Shown one piece after another: positions 44,397-53,922 of a DNA stretch of 64,000 bases. The notes beneath the pieces were generated by a model, which saw only the letters and a program-made list of their open reading frames with translations, did no database searches and had not been told where the DNA came from. The stretch spans positions 930,001 through 994,000 of the forward strand of contig JBDZVA010000001.1 in the NCBI GenBank assembly GCA_040255465.1, read 5' to 3'. Origin of the DNA: UBA5793 sp040255465. Lineage in GTDB: Bacteria; Planctomycetota; Phycisphaerae; Phycisphaerales; UBA5793. The position numbers and the translations under genes were made by a program. Position 1 is the stretch's first letter. Each line of letters starts with the position of its first letter.

Positions 44397-45659
44397 TCAG
44401 TCGGCGCACGCCTTGCGGAGGGCGTCGGCCATGTCGGTCTTCTCCCACGTGAAGCCGCCGTCGGCGTCAGGCGTGCGGCCGAAGTGGCCGTGTGCTGCGG
44501 TCTTCAGGTAGATCGGGCGACGGAGGTTGAGGTGCTTGATCAGGCCGCGCGGCGTGAGGGGGAAGAGTTCGCGCACGGCTTCTTCGATGCGGTGCGGCGC
44601 GACCTTGGCGGTGCCGAATGAGTTGACGTGCACGCTGGTCGGCTCGGCAACGCCGATGGCGTAGCTCAACTGGATTTCGACCTTGTCGGCCAGGCCGGCC
44701 GCGACGATGTTCTTGGCGATGTAGCGAGCCATGTAGGCGGCGCTGCGGTCGACCTTCGTCGGATCCTTGCCTGAGAACGCGCCGCCGCCGTGGCGGCCCA
44801 TGCCGCCGTAGGTGTCGACGATGATCTTGCGGCCGGTGAGGCCGACGTCGCCGTGCGGACCGCCAATCTCAAAGCGGCCGGTCGGGTTGATGTGCACCTG
44901 GATCTCGTCGTTCCACCACTTGTCGCCGAGTGTGGGCTTGATGATGTGCTGCTTGACGAGCTGGCGGAGTTCTTCCTGCGTGCTGTCTTTGCTGTAGTAG
45001 GGCGAGTGCTGCGTGGAGAGGACGACCGTCTGCACGCGGACGGGCATGTTGTGGCGATCATACTCGACGGTGACCTGGCTTTTGGCATCCGGGCGCAGGC
45101 CGTCGATGAGGCCCTGCTGGCGCACGTCGGCGTGGCGATGGACGAGGCGGTGGGCGAGATGGATCGGCAGGGGCATGTAGGTGCCCGGATCGAGTTCTTC
45201 GGTTTCCCGGCAGGCGTAGCCGAACATCATGCCCTGGTCGCCGGCGCCTTCGCGATCGACGCCCATGGCGATGTCGGGCGACTGCTTCTTGAGGCTGACG
45301 AGCACGGCACAGCTCTTGTCGTCAAAGCAGAGGTCGGCGTCGGTGTAGCCGATGTTGCGGATCGTCTCGCGGACGAGGTCGGGCACTTCGACGTAGCCGT
45401 CGCAGGTCACTTCGCCGGCGACGACGGCCATGCCGGTGCTGACCATCGTCTCGCACGCCACGCGCGAATTGGGGTCGACGGCGAGCATCGCGTCGAGCAC
45501 GGCATCGGAGATCTGGTCAGCGACCTTGTCCGGGTGGCCCATGCTCACCGATTCGGAGGTGAAGAAGTAGTTGGTGCCGGTGGGGGTGGCGTCGGGGCTG
45601 GCGGGCTTGGTGCTCGACTTGGTGCTTGGCATGGTGCTCATGGTACCGGGGCTGGGCAT
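44397..45659 (-). CDS. metK: S-adenosylmethionine synthase
   Basis: 420 residues from ATG 45659, chosen because AAAGG lies upstream; ATG 45641 is an alternative. It makes SAM from methionine and ATP. The signatures are FTSESVSMGHPDKVADQISD, the GAGDQGMMFGYAC hexapeptide region, the P-loop-like GGGAFSGKDPTKVDRSAAYM and YAIGVAEPTSV. An N-terminal extension of about 27 residues (MPSPGTMSTMPSTKSSTKPA) precedes the conserved part and is probably disordered. The gene is followed by a terminator hairpin. Its leader (45660-45780) has repeated ATCCG words but no recognisable SAM riboswitch. Confidence 0.95.
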   Translation of the reverse strand: MPSPGTMSTMPSTKSSTKPASPDATPTGTNYFFTSESVSMGHPDKVADQISDAVLDAMLAVDPNSRVACETMVSTGMAVVAGEVTCDGYVEVPDLVRETIRNIGYTDADLCFDDKSCAVLVSLKKQSPDIAMGVDREGAGDQGMMFGYACRETEELDPGTYMPLPIHLAHRLVHRHADVRQQGLIDGLRPDAKSQVTVEYDRHNMPVRVQTVVLSTQHSPYYSKDSTQEELRQLVKQHIIKPTLGDKWWNDEIQVHINPTGRFEIGGPHGDVGLTGRKIIVDTYGGMGRHGGGAFSGKDPTKVDRSAAYMARYIAKNIVAAGLADKVEIQLSYAIGVAEPTSVHVNSFGTAKVAPHRIEEAVRELFPLTPRGLIKHLNLRRPIYLKTAAHGHFGRTPDADGGFTWEKTDMADALRKACAD

Positions 45660-45893
45660 GGGGGACTGGCCTTTCTCGAACTGGGCTGAGGCTGAACTGG
45701 GGCGGCCCGGGTCGGAACCGCCGGTATTCATCCGTTCATCCGGATATTTGGATTGAATCAAAGTGGATGATAGGGCGCGTTGGTGGTGAGGTACACCATC
45801 CCGGGCCACGGAGCCGCCGCCGTGGCTCCGGGGGAATGAACGGGGTTTGGCGATCACTGGCCAAGACTCGGACAGGGCGAGGGGAAAATCTGT

Positions 45894-45899
45894 TATACT
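45894..45899 (+). promoter_or_regulatory. Putative -10 box before the propeller gene
   Basis: TATACT 57 nt before ATG 45957; a weak -35 (CGGACA) lies upstream. Confidence 0.35.
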
Positions 45900-45956
45900 G
45901 GGCCGGCGAACCCACGCGGCGACCGAAGCCCCCGGCCGCGTAGAGAGGAGCCGAGC

Positions 45957-48377
45957 ATGAGAAACACGTCCGTTCCGCCCCGCCTCGCCGCTTTTCCGGC
46001 GCTGTCTGGGGTGCTCCTTGCGCTGCTCGCGATCTTGATGCCGGCGCGGAAATCGGTGGCGCAATGCGGTGAGTGGCAAGCGATGGACCACGGATTGTTT
46101 TCTCGCGCCTGGGTAAAGGCGCTGGTCGAGTACAACGGAGAGTTGATCGCGGGTGGTTCGTTCACCCGCGCGGGCGAAGAGGATGCGCTGCGCCTCGCTC
46201 GCTGGAACGGGGAGGAATGGCTGCCCTTGGGCGAAGGCGCGGGTGGCGAGTGGTTCTCATCTGTCAATGCACTGGCTGTTTACGACGGAGATCTCATCGT
46301 CGGAGGGAGCTTCACAGAAGTCGGTGGGCAGCCCGCAAACTACATCGCGCGGTGGGATGGACTGATGTGGCACCCGCTGGGCGAGGGCACGGACGATGAG
46401 GTCGATGCTCTTTTCGTCTATCAAGGCCATCTGTACGTCGGCGGAGCGTTCACACATGCTGGGGGAGCCAGCGCGAACCGGATGGCTCGATGGGATGGCG
46501 ATTCCTGGTATGCCATGTCCTCGGGAGTCTTCTTCGAATTGGAAGGATCTGCTGGGGTCGGTGCGATGACCGAGTACCATGGAAAGCTAATCGTGGGTGG
46601 CGCGTTCGATCGCGCGGGACCCACTCGGTCTCACAACGTTGCTGCATGGGATGGCCAACAGTGGTCAGCCATCGGTGATGGCACGGATGCCGGGGTAGGC
46701 TGTTTGACGGTGTATGAAGACAACCTCATTGCTGGAGGCAGTTTCACCGAAGCTGGTGGCCAGTCTGCACTGCGCGTGGCGCGGTGGAACGGATCCGTGT
46801 GGGCTCCAATGGGCGATGGTCTCGGATCTGAAGGGGGCGGGGTTCAGTCACTAACCGTCGCCAACGACACGCTCGTAGCTGGTGGAAGTTTCGAAGGGTC
46901 GGGTGGCCAGAGTGTCCCGCGCGTAGCGCAATGGGACGGGGTGAGTTGGACTTCCATCGGCGGTGGAACAGACTCATGGGTCACCTCGATGCTTGAGTAT
47001 CAAAATGAACTTGTCGTCGGAGGTCGATTCGGCCACGCCGGGAGTACTGCGGTCGAATGCATGGCGCGATGGGACGGGCTCGTGTGGAATCCTCTCGGGG
47101 CAGGCATTCGAGACAGCGGCGATATCGAGTCCGTGGTGGAATACGACGGCGACCTCTACGCAGCCGGTTCTTTCTCTCCATTCGGCGAAGGAGCGGTTTC
47201 TTCGATTGCCCGCTGGGACGGCGATCACTGGCAGGGTGTTTCCGCTGATGAGACTGTTTTTGGAGCGAGGTCGGAGGTCCTGTGCGTTTTCGATGGCCAG
47301 TTGATCGTCGGCGGGCCCGTCTGGGAGGTGGAGGGCGGACCATCCGTTGGACGAATCGCGCGCTGGGACGGTAGTCAATGGTCGCTCATGGGGGATGACA
47401 TGAGTTCTCCGCCGCATTGCCTGCTCGTGTACAACTCTGAACTGGTGGCGGGTGGCGGCTTTCCAACCGCTGGCGGCCAGAGAGTGAATGGGATTGCGCA
47501 TTGGGATGGCGTAGCCTGGCGTGGGTATGGTGGCGGTTTTGATCAGTACAGTGTTGAAGCGCTGGAAGAGTATGGTGGTGATCTGGTCGCGGGAGGCAAC
47601 TTCTGGAGGCAGGGCCACATTGCAAAATGGGATGGCCAAGAGTGGACGACACTCGGTACGGGAGTGGATGATCGGGTCTATGGGATGACGACTTTTCGAG
47701 GCGATTTGATTGTGGTCGGGAGATTCGAACACGCAGGGGGGTATCTCGCTCCTCACGTTGCCCGATGGGACGGAGATCGCTGGTATCCACTTGCCGAAGG
47801 TACGAACGGGTTTGTATGGGATGCGCAGACGTACAACGGTTCCCTGTATGTGACCGGCTCGTTTACGATGGCAGGCGATGTGGAAGTGCGCGACATCGCA
47901 CGTTGGGATGGACAGCAGTGGTACGCCGTGGACAGTGGCCTTGATCGTCGTGGACTGTCACTTGCGGAGTATGGCGACTCGTTGGTTGTTGCCGGAACCT
48001 TTGCCAAGGCAGGCGACCAGGTCGTCAACGGCATCGCCCAGTGGCGCGACTGTCAGGGGGCGATTGAGTTGACCGTCGACGCTTCATGCCCGGGTGGGGG
48101 ACCGATCACGGTTTCGTGGTCGGGCGCGACACCCAGCGGGGCAGGGGCAATTGTGTTTGCTCGCAACACCGGCGCGTTTGTTGTTCCGACAGGTCGTTGT
48201 GCCGGCACGTCGCTCGGGCTGGGTGCGCAGAGCATCCAGGTTGGCTGGCACGGCCGATCGCAACCCGACGGCGGCGGTACGGTGTTGGCCTCGATTCCGC
48301 CGGCAGCGTGCGGCGGCTACCTGCAACTGCTCGATCTCACGACGTGCCAGACGAGCAACGTCGCTCGCATCGAATAG
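45957..48377 (+). CDS. Large secreted beta-propeller-like repeat protein with shared C-terminal module
   Basis: 806 residues from ATG 45957, with AGAGAGGAG upstream. The signal sequence contains FPALSGVLLALLAILMPARK. About 14-15 repeats of 45-50 residues follow the pattern L..GGSFT.AGG..A..IARWDG..W.PLG.G (for instance IVGGSFTEVGGQPANYIARW, LYVGGAFTHAGGASANRMAR, ARWDGDRWYPLAEGTNG). They resemble Kelch or other WD-type blades and form one or two propellers. The last 100 residues form the module CPGGGPITVSWSGATPSGAG, ending LLDLTTCQTSNVARIE, also found at 11091-12530. Likely a surface or extracellular protein; not enzymatic by motif. Confidence 0.82.
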   Translation: MRNTSVPPRLAAFPALSGVLLALLAILMPARKSVAQCGEWQAMDHGLFSRAWVKALVEYNGELIAGGSFTRAGEEDALRLARWNGEEWLPLGEGAGGEWFSSVNALAVYDGDLIVGGSFTEVGGQPANYIARWDGLMWHPLGEGTDDEVDALFVYQGHLYVGGAFTHAGGASANRMARWDGDSWYAMSSGVFFELEGSAGVGAMTEYHGKLIVGGAFDRAGPTRSHNVAAWDGQQWSAIGDGTDAGVGCLTVYEDNLIAGGSFTEAGGQSALRVARWNGSVWAPMGDGLGSEGGGVQSLTVANDTLVAGGSFEGSGGQSVPRVAQWDGVSWTSIGGGTDSWVTSMLEYQNELVVGGRFGHAGSTAVECMARWDGLVWNPLGAGIRDSGDIESVVEYDGDLYAAGSFSPFGEGAVSSIARWDGDHWQGVSADETVFGARSEVLCVFDGQLIVGGPVWEVEGGPSVGRIARWDGSQWSLMGDDMSSPPHCLLVYNSELVAGGGFPTAGGQRVNGIAHWDGVAWRGYGGGFDQYSVEALEEYGGDLVAGGNFWRQGHIAKWDGQEWTTLGTGVDDRVYGMTTFRGDLIVVGRFEHAGGYLAPHVARWDGDRWYPLAEGTNGFVWDAQTYNGSLYVTGSFTMAGDVEVRDIARWDGQQWYAVDSGLDRRGLSLAEYGDSLVVAGTFAKAGDQVVNGIAQWRDCQGAIELTVDASCPGGGPITVSWSGATPSGAGAIVFARNTGAFVVPTGRCAGTSLGLGAQSIQVGWHGRSQPDGGGTVLASIPPAACGGYLQLLDLTTCQTSNVARIE

Positions 48378-48411
48378 CCGAATCGACTTGCGCTCGCTAC
48401 CGTCCGCTCTC

Positions 48412-50076
48412 ATGACTGCTGACGCACAATCAACCGTTCGCACCCGATTTGCCCCGTCACCTTCCGGCCATCTGCACGTCGGCGGGGCCCGCACGGCCCT
48501 GTTCTGCTGGGCGTATGCGCGGCAGAAGGGTGGGAAGTTCATCCTGCGCATCGAGGACACCGATCAGAAGCGCAGCAGCGACGCCGCGAGCCTGGGGTTT
48601 CTGCGCGATCTCAAGTGGCTGGGGATCGACTGGGATGAGGGGCCGGAGTTTGAGGATTGCGGTGGGGGAGAGTTTGGGCCGTACTTCCAGAGCCAGCGCG
48701 TCGAGACGTACGCGAAGTATCTCGATCAACTCGTGGCCGAGGGCAAGGCGTATTACGCGTTTGACACGGCCGAGGAACTTGACGCCAAACGCAAGGCGGC
48801 GCGGGCGGCGAATCAGAACTATCGCTACGACGGCAGTGCGGCGATGGCGCTGTCTTCTGATGAGGTGCAGCGACGCCTGGACGCCGGCGAGGCGGCGGTC
48901 ATCCGCTTCAAGTTGCCCGATGGGCCGATTGTGATTCGCGATGCCATCCTCGGCGAGGCGACGATCGCGCCAGAGCAACTGGATGACTTTGTCATTCGCA
49001 AGGCCGATGGGTTTCCGACCTATCACTTCGCCGTGGTGGTGGATGATGAGTTGATGCAGGTGTCGCACGTGCTCCGGGCGCAGGAGCACTTTATGAACAC
49101 GGCCCGGCACATGGTCTTGCAGGATGCGCTGGGGTTCCGCCGGCCGACCTATGCGCATCTCCCGCTGATCTTCAATCCGGACGGTTCGAAGATGTCCAAG
49201 CGCGACAAGGACAAGGCGCTGCGGGCGGCGGTGAAGGCCAAGGGCATCGACAACCTGAACGTCGTCTTCCGCCAGACGGCGGGGATCGACGCGTGGCTGA
49301 AGGACAAGGATTCGCAACTGGAGTTCGACAGCGCGATCATGCTCGCTGACGACCTTGGCGTGCAACTGCCTGAGATCAACGTTGATGACTTTCGACGAAG
49401 TGGCTACCTGCCGGATGTGCTGATCAACTACCTGGCGCTGCTCGGCTGGAATCCGGGCGGCGATGTTGAGAAGTTCGATCGGGATTTCCTAGTCGAGAAG
49501 TTCGGCTTTGATCGCGTGCTCAAGAGTCCGGCGAAGTTCGACCGCGCCAAGTTGCTGGCGTTCAGTCATGATGCAATCCAGACCCTGCCGACGGAGGAGT
49601 TCGTGCGGTTGTTCCGCGCTCACTGCGACGAGTTTCACCCGGAGTTCATCGAGAAGCTGTCGCCCGAGCACTTTGACCTGCTGGCGGCGGCGAACCACAA
49701 GCGATCCAAGACGCTTGAAGACCAGGTGCGGTCGAGTCTGTTCTTTGTGCTTGAAGATGGGCAGATCGAGTACAACGCCGAGGACAAGAACGCGCGCAAG
49801 GCGATCCAGAATGGTGATCCGTCGGGGCGGGCGCATCTCGAAGCCCTGCTGCCGATTCTCGAAGAGCAGCACGACTGGGACGTCGCATCGCTGGAGAAGG
49901 CGATCGGGTCATACGTCGAGCAGCACGCGGGCGGCAACCTCGGCAAGGTCGCCCAGCCGCTGCGCGTGGCGGTGACGGGGACGACGATCAGCCCGGCGAT
50001 CTACGAAACGCTGGCCATTCTGGGTAAGGTGTCGACGGTGAATCGCATTAAGCGGTGCCTGGAGGCGTTTGCGTGA
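48412..50076 (+). CDS. gltX: Glutamyl-tRNA synthetase
   Basis: 554 residues from ATG 48412, 34 nt after the propeller gene. Charges tRNA-Glu. The HIGH motif is APSGHLHVGGAR and the KMSKS motif is GSKMSKRDKDKALR. Class I core elements such as FILRIEDTDQKRS, the DLKWLGIDWDEGPE stretch and PTYHFAVVVDDELMQVSHVL are present. The enzyme is longer than usual because of an insertion after KMSKS (AVKAKGIDNLNVVFRQTAGI). The C-terminal anticodon-binding domain ends VAVTGTTISPAIYETLAILG. With glnS also present (50810), direct glutaminylation is expected rather than a GatCAB-only route. Confidence 0.93.
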   Translation: MTADAQSTVRTRFAPSPSGHLHVGGARTALFCWAYARQKGGKFILRIEDTDQKRSSDAASLGFLRDLKWLGIDWDEGPEFEDCGGGEFGPYFQSQRVETYAKYLDQLVAEGKAYYAFDTAEELDAKRKAARAANQNYRYDGSAAMALSSDEVQRRLDAGEAAVIRFKLPDGPIVIRDAILGEATIAPEQLDDFVIRKADGFPTYHFAVVVDDELMQVSHVLRAQEHFMNTARHMVLQDALGFRRPTYAHLPLIFNPDGSKMSKRDKDKALRAAVKAKGIDNLNVVFRQTAGIDAWLKDKDSQLEFDSAIMLADDLGVQLPEINVDDFRRSGYLPDVLINYLALLGWNPGGDVEKFDRDFLVEKFGFDRVLKSPAKFDRAKLLAFSHDAIQTLPTEEFVRLFRAHCDEFHPEFIEKLSPEHFDLLAAANHKRSKTLEDQVRSSLFFVLEDGQIEYNAEDKNARKAIQNGDPSGRAHLEALLPILEEQHDWDVASLEKAIGSYVEQHAGGNLGKVAQPLRVAVTGTTISPAIYETLAILGKVSTVNRIKRCLEAFA

Positions 50077-50119
50077 TGCAGCAAAGGCGGGATGCGAAGA
50101 CGCAAGCGTGGTGCGGACA

Positions 50120-50737
50120 CTATTGCTGCGTTGATTGCTTCTTGTGAAGCGGCCAGCTGTTGTAAGGCGTAACGAAGTTGTAGTGCTGTGCGGGGAGCCT
50201 CTCGCGAGGAGGATTGCGCTCGACGTAGGCGATTCGCGTGCGCACGTCCTGGGGCGTGTAGAGGAACACGTCGTATGGACGAGCGGAGATGACGGGATGC
50301 GCTGCGTTCCAGTCGTTGGGGAAGCGAAGCCGCAAGCGTTCTTGAATGCCATTGGCAAAGTGTTCCCACATGGTGCGGCCATCGTCGCGGTGAATGCGGA
50401 TCACGAGATGCGCGTGGTTTCGCAGCACCGCGCAGGCCCAGCAGGTGTAACCTCGTTCGCGGATCGTCTCACGGATCGACTCCGCCACGACTCGTCGCTT
50501 TATCTGATCCATCCAGACGATGGAGAAGTTCAGAAGTGGCTCGGCTTCCTGGTGGAAGTGTCGCAGTTCATCGCGCGTCGGCTGCAGTCGTTCGGGCTTT
50601 CGCCCCTGGTGGATGTCTCCAAGCGGGGCGAACTTGTCGTCGTAGAAGTCTTCGGACCCCGACCCTCGCGGGTCGTTGGGAAGCCAGTGCCCGTAGAGCA
50701 TCAGGATCAAGTGGTGTCCGATGACTTTCTTCGCCAC
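50120..50737 (-). CDS. Y1 (HUH) transposase, REP-associated/IS200-like family
   Basis: 205 residues from GTG 50737; an open frame reaches GTG 50794. The sequence has the N-terminal HLILMLYGHWLPNDPRGSGS typical of TnpA-REP (RAYT) or IS200-type proteins, the HUH motif in AVLRNHAHLVIRIHRD and a candidate catalytic Tyr in RIAYVERNPPRE. These enzymes cut single-stranded DNA at hairpins. No inverted repeat or REP pair is plain around it, so it may be a domesticated RAYT. It sits between gltX and glnS in the opposite direction, a position that looks like insertion into an aminoacyl-tRNA synthetase pair. Confidence 0.82.
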   Translation of the reverse strand: MAKKVIGHHLILMLYGHWLPNDPRGSGSEDFYDDKFAPLGDIHQGRKPERLQPTRDELRHFHQEAEPLLNFSIVWMDQIKRRVVAESIRETIRERGYTCWACAVLRNHAHLVIRIHRDDGRTMWEHFANGIQERLRLRFPNDWNAAHPVISARPYDVFLYTPQDVRTRIAYVERNPPRERLPAQHYNFVTPYNSWPLHKKQSTQQ

Positions 50738-50809
50738 GACGTCGCATTGTACCCGGATGCCGCTTGCGTCTTCGCTTTTTCCCGAGCCTGACACCTACCA
50801 TTCCCGCCT

Positions 50810-52507
50810 ATGGAATCGACACGAACACTCGACTTTATTCGCGCGATGGTGCTTGAAGACTTGCAGAGCGACCGGCACGGCGGCCGAGTCACCACGCGCT
50901 TTCCTCCTGAGCCCAATGGCTACCTGCACATCGGGCACGCCAAGAGCATCTGCCTGAACTTCGGCATTCCGCAGGAGTTCAAGGATCAGGCGCCGGCGGG
51001 GGCGCGGTGCAACCTGCGCTTCGATGACACGAATCCGACCAGGGAGGAGCAGGAGTACATCGACGCGATCAAGCGCGACATCCGGTGGCTCGGCTTCGAC
51101 TGGGGCAAGGATGAGTATTACGCCAGCGACTACTTCGAGCAGTTGTACGAATGGGCGATCAAACTCATCAAGGATGGCAAGGCCTACGTCTGCGATCTGA
51201 ACGCCGAGCAGATCCGCACGACGCGCGGCAATCTCACGCAGCCGGGCACGCCGAGCCCCTATCGCGATCGGAGCGTCGAGGAGAATCTCGATCTCTTTGC
51301 GCGGATGCGCCAGGGCGAGTTTCCCGATGGCTCGCGCGTGCTCCGCGCCAGGATCGACATGGCTTCGCCAAACCTGAACATGCGCGATCCGGTCATGTAC
51401 CGCATCCTGCACGCGAAACATCCGCGCACGGGCGGCGCGTGGTGCATCTACCCGATGTACGACTACGCCCACGGTCAGAGCGACTCGATCGAGCGCATCA
51501 CGCACTCGCTGTGCACGCTCGAGTTTGAAGATCACCGGCCTCTTTACGACTGGTTCATCGAGCAACTGGGCATCTTTCCGAGCCGGCAGACGGAGTTCAA
51601 TCGACTCAATCTCACCCACACGGTGGTGACGAAGCGCAAGCTGCGCACTCTTGTTGAGGACAGGCACGTGGCGGGATGGGATGATCCGCGCATGCCGACG
51701 CTTTCGGCTCTGCGGCGTCGCGGCTATCCGCCGACGGCGATCCGCGGGTTCTGCGATGCGGTCGGCCTGAGCAAGCGCGAGCAGTTGATCGACCTGTCGC
51801 GCCTCGAATTCCACGTGCGCGAGGAACTCAATCGCACCGCCAATCGCGTGATGGCGGTGCTCGATCCGCTGCGCGTGGTGATTACGAATTACCCGGCCGA
51901 TCAGGTCGAGGAGATGGACGCGGTCAACAATCCGGAGAATCCGGCGGCGGGCAAGCGCACGGTGCCCTTCTCGCAGGTGCTCTACATCGAGCGAGACGAT
52001 TTCATGGAAAACCCGCCCGGCAAGTTCTTCCGCCTTGCGCCGGGACGCGAGGTGCGCTTGCGCTACGGCTACTGGGTGACGTGTATGGATGTGATCAAGG
52101 ACGGTGACGGGAACATCGTTGAGTTGCGATGCACTTACGACCCGCAGACGCGCGGCGGCGACAGCCCGCCCGACGGCCGCAAAGTCAAAGGAACGATTCA
52201 CTGGGTCAGCGCGGCTCACGCGCTCGACGCCGAGGTGCGGCTGTATGACACGCTGTTTGCCAAGGAAGATCCCAACGACGTTCCCGAAGGCGGCGACTGG
52301 CTCGACAATCTCAATCCGGATTCACTCAAGGTGGTGCAGGGCGCGAAGGTCGAGCCGTCGCTGAAGAGTGCCGGGGCCGGGGACACATTTCAGTTCGAGC
52401 GCATCGGGTACTTCTGCGTTGATCTCGATACCGACAAGTCGAGCGGGCTCGTCTTCAACCGCACGGTGACGCTGAAGGACTCGTGGGGCAGGTCGCAGAA
52501 GGGGTAG
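50810..52507 (+). CDS. glnS: Glutaminyl-tRNA synthetase
   Basis: 565 residues from ATG 50810. The HIGH motif is PEPNGYLHIGHAKS. The KMSKS region is VVTKRKLRTLVEDRHVAGWD, where MSK is changed to VTK. DDTNPTREEQEYIDAIKRDI, YPMYDYAHGQSDSIERITHS and DPRMPTLSALRRRGYPP are highly conserved in GlnRS and distinguish it from GluRS. The end of the gene (SVTLKDSW-like VTLKDSWGRS) is normal. GlnS is less common in bacteria, so its presence implies transfer or retention. A TACCAT hexamer 8 nt before the start codon suggests a leaderless mRNA. Confidence 0.93.
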   Translation: MESTRTLDFIRAMVLEDLQSDRHGGRVTTRFPPEPNGYLHIGHAKSICLNFGIPQEFKDQAPAGARCNLRFDDTNPTREEQEYIDAIKRDIRWLGFDWGKDEYYASDYFEQLYEWAIKLIKDGKAYVCDLNAEQIRTTRGNLTQPGTPSPYRDRSVEENLDLFARMRQGEFPDGSRVLRARIDMASPNLNMRDPVMYRILHAKHPRTGGAWCIYPMYDYAHGQSDSIERITHSLCTLEFEDHRPLYDWFIEQLGIFPSRQTEFNRLNLTHTVVTKRKLRTLVEDRHVAGWDDPRMPTLSALRRRGYPPTAIRGFCDAVGLSKREQLIDLSRLEFHVREELNRTANRVMAVLDPLRVVITNYPADQVEEMDAVNNPENPAAGKRTVPFSQVLYIERDDFMENPPGKFFRLAPGREVRLRYGYWVTCMDVIKDGDGNIVELRCTYDPQTRGGDSPPDGRKVKGTIHWVSAAHALDAEVRLYDTLFAKEDPNDVPEGGDWLDNLNPDSLKVVQGAKVEPSLKSAGAGDTFQFERIGYFCVDLDTDKSSGLVFNRTVTLKDSWGRSQKG

Positions 52508-52530
52508 CGAGATGCCCCGGGGGGGCGGCG

Positions 52531-52558
52531 TTGATCCGGCCACCGATGTTCGTACAAT
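52531..52558 (+). promoter_or_regulatory. Promoter of the radical SAM gene (leaderless)
   Basis: TTGATC (52531-52536), 16 nt, TACAAT (52553-52558), then only 6 nt to ATG 52565. Transcription would begin at the start codon. Confidence 0.6.
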
Positions 52559-52564
52559 GTTTGG

Positions 52565-53782
52565 ATGCCAACTGACGGGAACGAATACGAGTATCCCGAC
52601 GCGCTTGCTGACGGCGAGGTGCGCGGCCGGGGCGCTGCGCTCAACCCGGGCAATCGGTTCGTTGGCGATCCGAAGCGCGGCATCGTTCGACGCCTTCATG
52701 TGCTGGGTGAACATCTCGATGATCTGCATCGAGCCCGGCAGGAGGAGGGTGCCGCGCACCACGGCTGCCAGGTGGAGACTGAAGTCCGCCCCGACGCGAC
52801 GCGGCGGATACTCAATCATGTCAACTCGCCGGACATCTCGTTCAGCTGGTCCGTCAATCCCTACCGGGGCTGCGAGCACGGCTGTGTCTACTGCTACGCC
52901 CGCCCCGATCATGAGCGGCTGGGGTACTCCAGCGGTCTGGACTTCGAGACCAAACTCGTGGCCAAGGTCGATGCCCCGCGACTGCTCCGCCGCGAGCTGG
53001 CGCATCCGAAGTGGAAGGGCGAGACGATCGTCTTTTCCGGCGTGACGGATTGCTACCAGCCCATCGAGCGCGAGTATCGCATCACGCGCGGCTGCCTGGA
53101 AGTGATCGCCGACTGCCGCCAGCCCGTTGGCATTATCACCAAGAACAGCCTGGTGCTGCGCGATCTGGACCTGCTGCGGGAACTCGCCAGGCACCACGCG
53201 GTCCGCGTCGGATTGAGTGTGACGACGCTGGACAACCGACTTGCCGCGAAGATGGAGCCGCGTGCGTCAAGTCCCGCCGAGCGTCTTGAAACGCTCGCCG
53301 CTCTGCGCGACGCCGGGATTCAGACCTTTGCGATGATCGCGCCCGTTATTCCCGGACTCAATGACCGTGAGATTCCGGCGCTGCTCAAGGCCGTGGCCGA
53401 GGCCGGCGCTTCGACAGCGGGGTACATCCTGCTGCGATTGCCGCATCAGATCAAGGCGCTCTTTCTCGACTGGCTGGCGCGCCACTATGCGGACCGCGCG
53501 GCGCACGTGGAATCGCTGCTGCGCGAAGTGCGCGGGGGCGAGTTGTACGATCCTGCCTTTGGCGTGCGGCAGCGTGGCCAGGGGCCGATAGCAGCGCAAA
53601 TCAATAACCTGTTCGAGACGTTCAGCCGGCGTTACGGGGTGGACCGATCGCTGGAGCCGCTCAGCAGTCGGGCTTTTCGTCGGCCCGTGATTTGCGATGA
53701 TTCGGACCTGCCAGCCGGTGGAATGAAGCAGTTTGCACTGTTCGGACCGGCCTCTGCGGAGCAGGTTTCGGGGCGCGACTAG
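52565..53782 (+). CDS. Radical SAM protein (PA0069/SPL-like family)
   Basis: 405 residues from ATG 52565. The SAM/4Fe-4S motif is CEHGCVYCY (Cys spacing C-x3-C-x2-C) in NPYRGCEHGCVYCYARPDHE. KWKGETIVFSGVTDCYQPIE and CRQPVGIITKNSLVLRDLDL follow as in the PA0069/Rv2578c group, which is related to spore photoproduct lyase. VGLSVTTLDNRLAAKMEPRA and PSSPAERLETLAALRDAGI-like stretches are also present. The N-terminal 90 residues contain RGAALNPGNRF, the family's typical entry motif. Substrate unknown; DNA repair is often suggested. The promoter lies only 6 nt before the start codon. Confidence 0.9.
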   Translation: MPTDGNEYEYPDALADGEVRGRGAALNPGNRFVGDPKRGIVRRLHVLGEHLDDLHRARQEEGAAHHGCQVETEVRPDATRRILNHVNSPDISFSWSVNPYRGCEHGCVYCYARPDHERLGYSSGLDFETKLVAKVDAPRLLRRELAHPKWKGETIVFSGVTDCYQPIEREYRITRGCLEVIADCRQPVGIITKNSLVLRDLDLLRELARHHAVRVGLSVTTLDNRLAAKMEPRASSPAERLETLAALRDAGIQTFAMIAPVIPGLNDREIPALLKAVAEAGASTAGYILLRLPHQIKALFLDWLARHYADRAAHVESLLREVRGGELYDPAFGVRQRGQGPIAAQINNLFETFSRRYGVDRSLEPLSSRAFRRPVICDDSDLPAGGMKQFALFGPASAEQVSGRD

Positions 53783-53922
53783 CGCGGGAAACTGCCTGGG
53801 CGTCAGGACCGGCACATCTTCCGCCTATCCGCAGCACTTACTGTTTTCACCCCCGTTTACGGACGAAGTTAATTGTAGAGTTCTGTACTGGAGGGCTCGC
53901 ACAACAGCGGGCATGAACGACC

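Noticed and set aside
45660..45780. SAM riboswitch before metK
   Set aside because: Repeated ATCCG words and a hairpin are visible, but none of the known SAM-I, SAM-II or SAM-V cores could be matched by eye.
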